From CALRQJ02 sp943370285 (lineage in GTDB: Bacteria > Bacteroidota > Bacteroidia > Chitinophagales > Chitinophagaceae): 64,000 bases of DNA. Where the stretch lies: the NCBI GenBank assembly GCA_943370285.1, contig CALRQJ020000008.1:123305-187304 (forward strand), read 5' to 3'. A program made the translations under genes and the position numbers. Positions 59,565 to 64,000 of the stretch are shown in pieces. The notes beneath the pieces are model-generated. The model was not told the DNA's origin and made no database searches. It worked only from the letters and a program-made list of their open reading frames with translations. Position 1 is the first letter of the stretch; each line of letters opens with the position of its first letter.

Positions 59565-62500
59565 ATGAAAAAAGTAATTTTACTATTTATCTGTTTTGTC
59601 TTTCTTTTTGATTCAAATGCTCAATTCTTTCAACAACAATTTGGAACGGACTTAACCACGTTCAGTAATACTAATAGTTCCGATGCGACATATGTCAATT
59701 CAAGTTCACCATCTAATTCGCAAATCACTTGGTTTTCAACGAATGCCGCTACTGCAACTTTTGGAGTAGCATCTGGAGTTATGAACATGACAAGACCTGG
59801 GACAGGTACAACCTATTGGATTAGAAATGCAGATTTTTCATCAACTAATTCGCTGATGTTACGGTTCGACTATAATGTAACTGCAGCAAGTGGAACATCA
59901 ACATCTGCAGTAACTTGGTATGCAGGAGATGGGTTCTCTAACGCAAACTCAACGCCAAGCACGGCTCATTCTGCATTTAATTTGGCTATATCTAGTACAA
60001 CAGGTCCTGCTTGGCGACCTCACACAAGCGGAACTGGTATTACTGGTTCAGCAACAATTCTTTGGGTTATTAATAATTCCGGAAGTACGATGACTTATAA
60101 AGCACCTGATGGTACTTATGAAACAGTTGCCAATGATACCTGGGATGTTTGGGCTGGCACTACTAAATATCAAAATGACGTTGCGGCAGCAAGTGCTGCA
60201 ACCCCATTAGCAAATATTGCTTTTAGAAGTGCTGGTGGAAATGCTAGTCATACATTTGATAACATTTTAGCAGACCCTATACCCGCTGCTGTTACTAGTA
60301 ATGCAGCAAGTGATTTAACAGCAAGTAGTTTTAGGGCCAATTGGACGGCTATATCTGGTGTAACCGGTTATCGAGTAGATGTGTCTACTGCCAGCGACTT
60401 TTCTTCTTTTGTTCCCGGCTATGAAAATGTATATGTTAGTGGTGCAGCTACTAATTATTTAGATGTAACAGGTTTGAGTGCAAGTACCGCTTACTATTAT
60501 CGGGTTCGTGCTGCATCTCAATATACTGTTGGAGAATTTGCAGGTGGTAATTCAGCATCACAAAATCCGACCACATCATCAGGTTCATCACCCACTATTA
60601 CAACTAACTTAACTGGTTTTAATAGCACTTTTGGAAATGTAGTAAATGGCTCAAATTCTGCTGAAGATGACTATACAGTTAGCGGTTCAAATCTTACCAA
60701 TGATATTGTGGTAACTGCTCCTTCAGGTTTTCAGGTGTCTAAAGATGGAGCCGGTGTTGGTTTTGGCTCATCAGTTACTTTAACGCAGTCTGGTGGCACA
60801 GTTAATGCAACAACCATATATGTAAGATATGCTCCATCTTCCGCAAGTGGAGCTACAGGGTCATTAAATATCACAAATGCAAGTACCGGAGCCACAACTC
60901 AAAATGTAAGTGTAAATGGTAAAGCATTAGATACAGAACCTTCTACATCTGGAAGCATTAGTTTTGGTACAGTTACCGGAGGAACAATAGTTGTTAATTT
61001 ACCTAGTGTTGGAAATGGGGATAAACGAATCATAGTTGTTCGTCAAGGTAGTGCAGTAAGTTATACGCCTACAGATGGGGATGCATCAACAGGCGTAAAT
61101 GCTAATTTTTCATCTGCATCTGACCAAGGTAGCGGCAACAAAATTGTTTATGATGGTACAGGCAGTGGTAATGGCGTCCTAACAGTAAGTGGATTAGCTC
61201 ACTCTACCACTTATCATTTTGCAGTATATGAGTACAATGAAGGTACCGGGGCATCACAAAATTATTTTATAAGTGCTGTAACTGGTAGTCAGGCTACATC
61301 GCTAGGAAGTAACAATACTGATCATTTCCGAAGTAAAAGTTCTGGCGACTGGGCTACGACTGGTACTTGGGAGTCGTCTGCAACGGGTAATGACCCATGG
61401 ATTGATGCATCTTTATCACCCGATAATAATGCGACAGCTATTGAAGTCAGAAGTACTCACATTGTTACTATTTCTACTGCTATCACAACAGGAACAACTA
61501 CTATAAATGGAGAAGTGGATATTACGACGGGTACACTCACCATTGCTGCTAGTAAAACTGTAACGGTAAATGGTACATTAGATAATGCTAATATGTCTAC
61601 CTCCGCTATTACGGTAACCGGCAGCCTTTCATTTAGTAGTGGTGCTAATTATAGGTTATCTGGTTCAGGTACTACTGGTCTGGTGCCTAATGCTACATGG
61701 CATAGTAATTCAAATATATATCTAAATGGAACATTCACTGCTAGTACGAGTTTAACAAATACTATTGGTGCAGTTTATGGAAACTATTTCATAACAGGAA
61801 GTATTACCGGAACATTAGTGCCTTTTGCCAATCAGGCAAGACAACGTATAGCCGGAAATTTTACTATTTCCCCTACTGGAACCGGAGTTATTCAATTAAT
61901 TTCTAGTGGTGCAACAAATATTTTGCCTGTAGATGGCAATTATTCACAAACCTCTGGAATAGTATTACTGAACCCTTCAAGCTTTGGCGCAACAACTTTC
62001 AGGCCAATGGTAGTAAAAGGTAATTTCAGTCTTGAAAATTGCACTTTCAGAATATCAAGTAGTACTGCAAATTGCTATTTAATACTAAAAGGAAACTTTA
62101 CTGCTAATAATGTTACCCTTGAAAATACAGGTGGTGCAGGTAGTGGAGCAGCTTATGTTCATTTTGCGGGAAATGGGGTACAAAACTATAGTTGGACAGG
62201 AACTAGAACAATTACTGCTGCAACAAACGGAATCAATTTCATTATTAATAGCGGCACTAGCTTAGATATGGCTTCACATATAATTGATGGTGGAGCATTA
62301 GTGACGTTTACACAAAGCGGTGCATATACAGCTCCTGCCTTAACGGGAACTACAGCATTAAATAGTAATAGTATAACAGCTATTACGGGGGGCACCTCTG
62401 GTCTTCAACCTGGGATGGTCATTACAGGTACAGGGATTTTAGCTGATACGTATATCACTGCAGTTGTTAGTGGTACAGAGATACAAATTTCAAAACCTGC

Positions 62501-64000
62501 TACTGCTGCTGGTTCAGTTTCACTAACTGTTTCATCGTTAGCTGAAGCCACTTTGAAAACTTCATCTGCTACAGGTGTTAATGGAAATATACAGAATAGT
62601 GGATCCCAAACTTTTGCAAGCGGCACTAGTTACGAGTTTTATGGAACGGCGATGTCAGCAGTAACCGGTAGCTTAATGCCGGCTGCAGTAAATAACCTTA
62701 CAATCAATAACTCAAATGGTGTAACGCTTTCGGCTGCAGCTACAGTCAATAATTTATTAACAGTAACAACTGGTACATTAACAACCGGTGCAAACAATCT
62801 TACACTCAATTCATCTACCGGTTCGGCAATAATTGAAGCTGCCGGTGCCTTAAATATCAGTGGTGGTATAACAGATTTAAATAGTAGATCGGTTATATTC
62901 AAGTCATCAGCAACGGGTACGGCAAGGTTAGAAAATGTAGCAGGTTCTTTGCAAGATGCCACCAATGTTTCTGTTGAACGCTACATTCCCAATACAGGTC
63001 GTAAATGGCGTTTATTAACGGCACCATTAACAGGTGCATCGAGCAATACGGTATTTGCTAACTGGCAAAATAATAGTACGGTAACAGCCGGCAGAGGGGT
63101 GAGCATTTGGGGTACTGGAGGTACTTGTGATCCGGGTGTTAGCACAGGTAATGGTTTAGTACCGGGTCCTGGTGGCGGGGCAGCAAGTTCTATGCGTAGG
63201 TATAATAATACAGACAATAGCTGGGAGAACATCACCAATACGGCAACAGAAGAATTATTCAATGCAAGTACCAATAAAGCATTTGCGTTATTTGTTACCG
63301 GTCATTTTGGTGGGGGATATACCACACCAGGTTCGGGTTCTATTGCCACTACTTTAAGCGCAACGGGCAGTTTAATTACAGGTACAAAAGCCTTTAATTT
63401 TAACTATGAAGACAATGCCGAGCATATTGCTATGATAGGAAATCCGTATGCTAGTCCTGTAGATTTTTCATTGTTAACTCGAAGCAATGTAGAGAATAAA
63501 TATTGGGTATGGGATCCTAGTTTAGACGGAACAGGAGGATATGTATTGCTAACTGATGCAGGCGGTGGAAACTACACACCAAGTGTGGAAAGCGGTTATA
63601 CAGGAACACCGGCAGCAGGTAGTGTGTACAAAAACATTCAAAGCGGTCAAGCAATATTTGTACAAGCCACAGCAGCCGGTGCAGCAAGTGTTACTTTTGA
63701 AGAGGCAGATAAAGTGAGCAATACGCATGTACAAGTGTTCCGCACTGGCACACAAACCGAAAAGCTAAGGGTGAATTTATTGAATGCAGCCAACCCTGCC
63801 GCCATCAAAGTAATTGATGGGGTATTGGTACAGTACAGCAATAGCTTCAGCAATGGCCATGCAGCAGAAGATGGTATCAAGCTGTACAACGACAGAGAAA
63901 ACCTTTGGGTAGATGCTAATGGCAAAGAATACATGATTGAAGGCCGTAAGTTGATTGATAATGTCGATACAGTTAAACTTACTACTTGGGCTTTACAACA
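59565..64000 (+). CDS. Large secreted multidomain protein, 3'-truncated by window
   Basis: The frame from the ATG at 59565 is open to the window end (at least 1478 codons), so the C-terminus is missing. Signal peptide ends at NAQ (about 20). Domains: an N-terminal part paralogous to the previous gene (about 20-235: FFQQQFGTDLTTFSN, YKAPDGTYETVANDTWDVWAGTTK); an Fn3 domain (about 240-340: FRANWTAISGVTGYRVD, STAYYYRVRA); a module with FQVSKDGAGVGFGSS and TTIYVRYAP, similar to one in the type-B protein; a region with WATTGTWESS and beta-helix-like repeats (about 590-1130); then a segment typical of T9SS giants (ERYIPNTGRKWRLLTAPL, MIGNPYASPVDF, GQAIFVQATAA). A sorting domain is expected beyond the window. 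Confidence 0.88.
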   Translation, partial: MKKVILLFICFVFLFDSNAQFFQQQFGTDLTTFSNTNSSDATYVNSSSPSNSQITWFSTNAATATFGVASGVMNMTRPGTGTTYWIRNADFSSTNSLMLRFDYNVTAASGTSTSAVTWYAGDGFSNANSTPSTAHSAFNLAISSTTGPAWRPHTSGTGITGSATILWVINNSGSTMTYKAPDGTYETVANDTWDVWAGTTKYQNDVAAASAATPLANIAFRSAGGNASHTFDNILADPIPAAVTSNAASDLTASSFRANWTAISGVTGYRVDVSTASDFSSFVPGYENVYVSGAATNYLDVTGLSASTAYYYRVRAASQYTVGEFAGGNSASQNPTTSSGSSPTITTNLTGFNSTFGNVVNGSNSAEDDYTVSGSNLTNDIVVTAPSGFQVSKDGAGVGFGSSVTLTQSGGTVNATTIYVRYAPSSASGATGSLNITNASTGATTQNVSVNGKALDTEPSTSGSISFGTVTGGTIVVNLPSVGNGDKRIIVVRQGSAVSYTPTDGDASTGVNANFSSASDQGSGNKIVYDGTGSGNGVLTVSGLAHSTTYHFAVYEYNEGTGASQNYFISAVTGSQATSLGSNNTDHFRSKSSGDWATTGTWESSATGNDPWIDASLSPDNNATAIEVRSTHIVTISTAITTGTTTINGEVDITTGTLTIAASKTVTVNGTLDNANMSTSAITVTGSLSFSSGANYRLSGSGTTGLVPNATWHSNSNIYLNGTFTASTSLTNTIGAVYGNYFITGSITGTLVPFANQARQRIAGNFTISPTGTGVIQLISSGATNILPVDGNYSQTSGIVLLNPSSFGATTFRPMVVKGNFSLENCTFRISSSTANCYLILKGNFTANNVTLENTGGAGSGAAYVHFAGNGVQNYSWTGTRTITAATNGINFIINSGTSLDMASHIIDGGALVTFTQSGAYTAPALTGTTALNSNSITAITGGTSGLQPGMVITGTGILADTYITAVVSGTEIQISKPATAAGSVSLTVSSLAEATLKTSSATGVNGNIQNSGSQTFASGTSYEFYGTAMSAVTGSLMPAAVNNLTINNSNGVTLSAAATVNNLLTVTTGTLTTGANNLTLNSSTGSAIIEAAGALNISGGITDLNSRSVIFKSSATGTARLENVAGSLQDATNVSVERYIPNTGRKWRLLTAPLTGASSNTVFANWQNNSTVTAGRGVSIWGTGGTCDPGVSTGNGLVPGPGGGAASSMRRYNNTDNSWENITNTATEELFNASTNKAFALFVTGHFGGGYTTPGSGSIATTLSATGSLITGTKAFNFNYEDNAEHIAMIGNPYASPVDFSLLTRSNVENKYWVWDPSLDGTGGYVLLTDAGGGNYTPSVESGYTGTPAAGSVYKNIQSGQAIFVQATAAGAASVTFEEADKVSNTHVQVFRTGTQTEKLRVNLLNAANPAAIKVIDGVLVQYSNSFSNGHAAEDGIKLYNDRENLWVDANGKEYMIEGRKLIDNVDTVKLTTWALQ

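Noticed and set aside
62186..63934. Series of minus-strand ORFs of 68-108 codons
   Set aside because: They are shadows of the large low-complexity Thr/Ser/Ala-rich gene on the plus strand.

Overview
The window is an AT-rich chromosomal segment from a member of the Bacteroidota, most likely family Chitinophagaceae. The support is indirect but consistent: several secreted proteins carry type IX secretion (T9SS) C-terminal signals of both the type A and the gliding-associated (type B) kinds; a PorP/SprF protein and a PD40-OmpA protein are present; promoters match the Bacteroidota TTTG/TAnnTTTG pattern; Shine-Dalgarno sequences are almost absent except before rpsU; and a PUR-family (DUF3276) protein and a DPE2-type 4-alpha-glucanotransferase are encoded. 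No prophage, insertion sequence or CRISPR array was seen.

Layout. 1-3660: the end of a T9SS-secreted HYR/LamG protein and a TPR-adenylate cyclase. 3690-8840: a possible small RNA, tRNA-Asp, accA-dapA, a CBM48-esterase, ribonuclease Z and a STAS protein. 8929-13575: clpC, cmk, a structured leader with a 63-residue protein, and rluF. 13690-21272: a starch block with a secreted GH13 amylase and a cytoplasmic MalQ; both have the same 17-bp palindrome (TGTGTA-N5-TACACA) upstream. 21413-36414: an ABC exporter, a PUR-family protein, a T9SS protein, Sua5, a polysaccharide flippase with a glycosyltransferase, a radical SAM protein, RDD and DUF3817 membrane proteins, hscA and a GT-C-like membrane protein. 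36419-42060: a translation block with ribE, rpsU, a Xer recombinase, hpf and the ancient tRNA-Thr-Tyr-Gly-Thr-tuf-tRNA-Trp-secE-nusG array. 42095-47078 (minus strand): bioB-bioA, an M42 peptidase, a UbiA-like enzyme and a lipoprotein. 47129-48267: a LuxE-like enzyme and tRNA-Leu.

48404-64000 is the accessory part. A LacI-family regulator is followed, across a 0.6-kb gap, by a PorP/SprF gene, a PD40-OmpA gene, a 1.5-kb-residue type-B T9SS protein with IgGFc-binding and PKD domains, and two tandem secreted proteins that share an N-terminal domain of about 230 residues; the second runs off the window. LacI-type palindromes (CGTTrCCGGTwACG) lie before the PorP gene and before the last gene. The reading offered here is a regulated cell-surface export cassette: regulator, outer-membrane partner, OmpA anchor and secreted cargo.

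Limits: everything was read by eye. Domain borders are approximate, promoters and operators are pattern matches, and start codons were adjusted where the longest ORF began at an implausible TTG or GTG.
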